5,837 bases of DNA from Bacteroidota bacterium (GTDB lineage Bacteria; Bacteroidota; Bacteroidia; Chitinophagales; Chitinophagaceae): contig JAGWPI010000134.1 of the NCBI GenBank assembly GCA_028877005.1, positions 1-5,837 on the forward strand, given 5' to 3'. The translations under genes were made by a program, and so were the position numbers. Of this stretch, positions 5,748 through 5,837 are shown piece after piece. Within the stretch, counting starts at the first letter, position 1, and each line of letters opens with the position of its first letter. The notes beneath the pieces were generated by a model. That model was not told the DNA's origin. It saw only the letters and a program-made list of their open reading frames with translations, and did no database searches.

Positions 5748-5837
5748 TTCTAATGCTATCGTGTTATCAATAAGTCTTTGCAACAATTTTCGACTCTTCT
5801 GCCGCTTTATCCATCGCTCTGTCTTAATGGCTAATTG
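5702..5837. repeat. 136-base perfect direct repeat, copy 2 (continues past window)
   Basis: This is the second copy of 5307-5442. It starts inside the anticodon region of the tRNA-Asn half and runs to the window edge without a difference. Together with the intervening sequence it defines a 395-base period. Ending of the window inside a perfect repeat is what an assembly break would look like, but also what a real tandem array cut by the window would show. Confidence 0.95.
5703..5837 (-). CDS. Second GIY-YIG gene copy, C-terminal 44 codons only (5' end outside window)
   Basis: The frame encodes the same residues as the C-terminus of the first copy, from QLAIKTERWIKRQKSRK to the tRNA-derived VPHERD and stop. 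It includes the conserved glutamate of the GIY-YIG fold, while the N-terminal half with the GIY-YIG signature lies beyond the window. Identity to copy 1 is complete at the nucleotide level, which implies very recent duplication, gene conversion or an assembly artefact. Confidence 0.8.
   Translation of the reverse strand, partial: QLAIKTERWIKRQKSRKLLQRLIDNTIALEGMMAQLVRVPHERD

Overview
The window looks like part of a Bacteroidota chromosome or contig, most likely near the Chitinophagaceae. This rests on AT-rich DNA, A-rich leaders without clear Shine-Dalgarno sequences, a TAnnTTTG-type promoter candidate, protein sequences of Bacteroidota style, and a small GIY-YIG gene embedded among tRNA sequence. 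All convincing genes lie on the minus strand, so gene order below is given from right to left.

Positions 1-3953 hold a compact four-gene operon, with gaps of 18, 24 and 20 bases. In transcription order it encodes a two-cluster [2Fe-2S] subunit (IorA-like), a Tat-exported molybdopterin-binding catalytic subunit (IorB-like), a small exported class I cytochrome c, and an XdhC-family cofactor maturation protein that runs off the left edge. No FAD subunit is present. The natural reading is a periplasmic molybdenum hydroxylase or aldehyde oxidoreductase that passes electrons through its iron-sulfur clusters to the cytochrome c, while XdhC loads sulfurated cofactor in the cytoplasm before export. 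The substrate cannot be read from the sequence.

Positions 3954-4708 are AT-rich and hold no convincing gene. They contain a plausible promoter for the operon and, near 4633-4667, a strong plus-strand terminator with no plus-strand gene in front of it. A candidate promoter about 70 bases upstream makes a short unannotated RNA possible.

Positions 4709-5213 are the wreck of an AbiE-type (type IV) toxin-antitoxin locus. The N-terminus of an AbiEi antitoxin is joined in frame to pieces of an AbiEii nucleotidyltransferase toxin. The toxin part carries a one-base frameshift in a homopolymer, an in-frame stop and an apparent internal deletion. A perfect inverted repeat sits just before the antitoxin start.

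Positions 5307-5837 are the most unusual part. A GIY-YIG nuclease-family gene ends by translating the 5' half of a tRNA plus a perfect hairpin. Its last 136 bases (5307-5442) recur identically at 5702-5837, where the window stops. Between them lie a terminator and the 3' half of a tRNA-Asn, which is joined to the second repeat copy inside the anticodon loop at the shared bases TTAAT. The arrangement fits a 395-base tandem unit containing GIY-YIG gene, terminator and tRNA half, created by duplication, by recombination in tRNA sequence, or by misassembly at a repeat.
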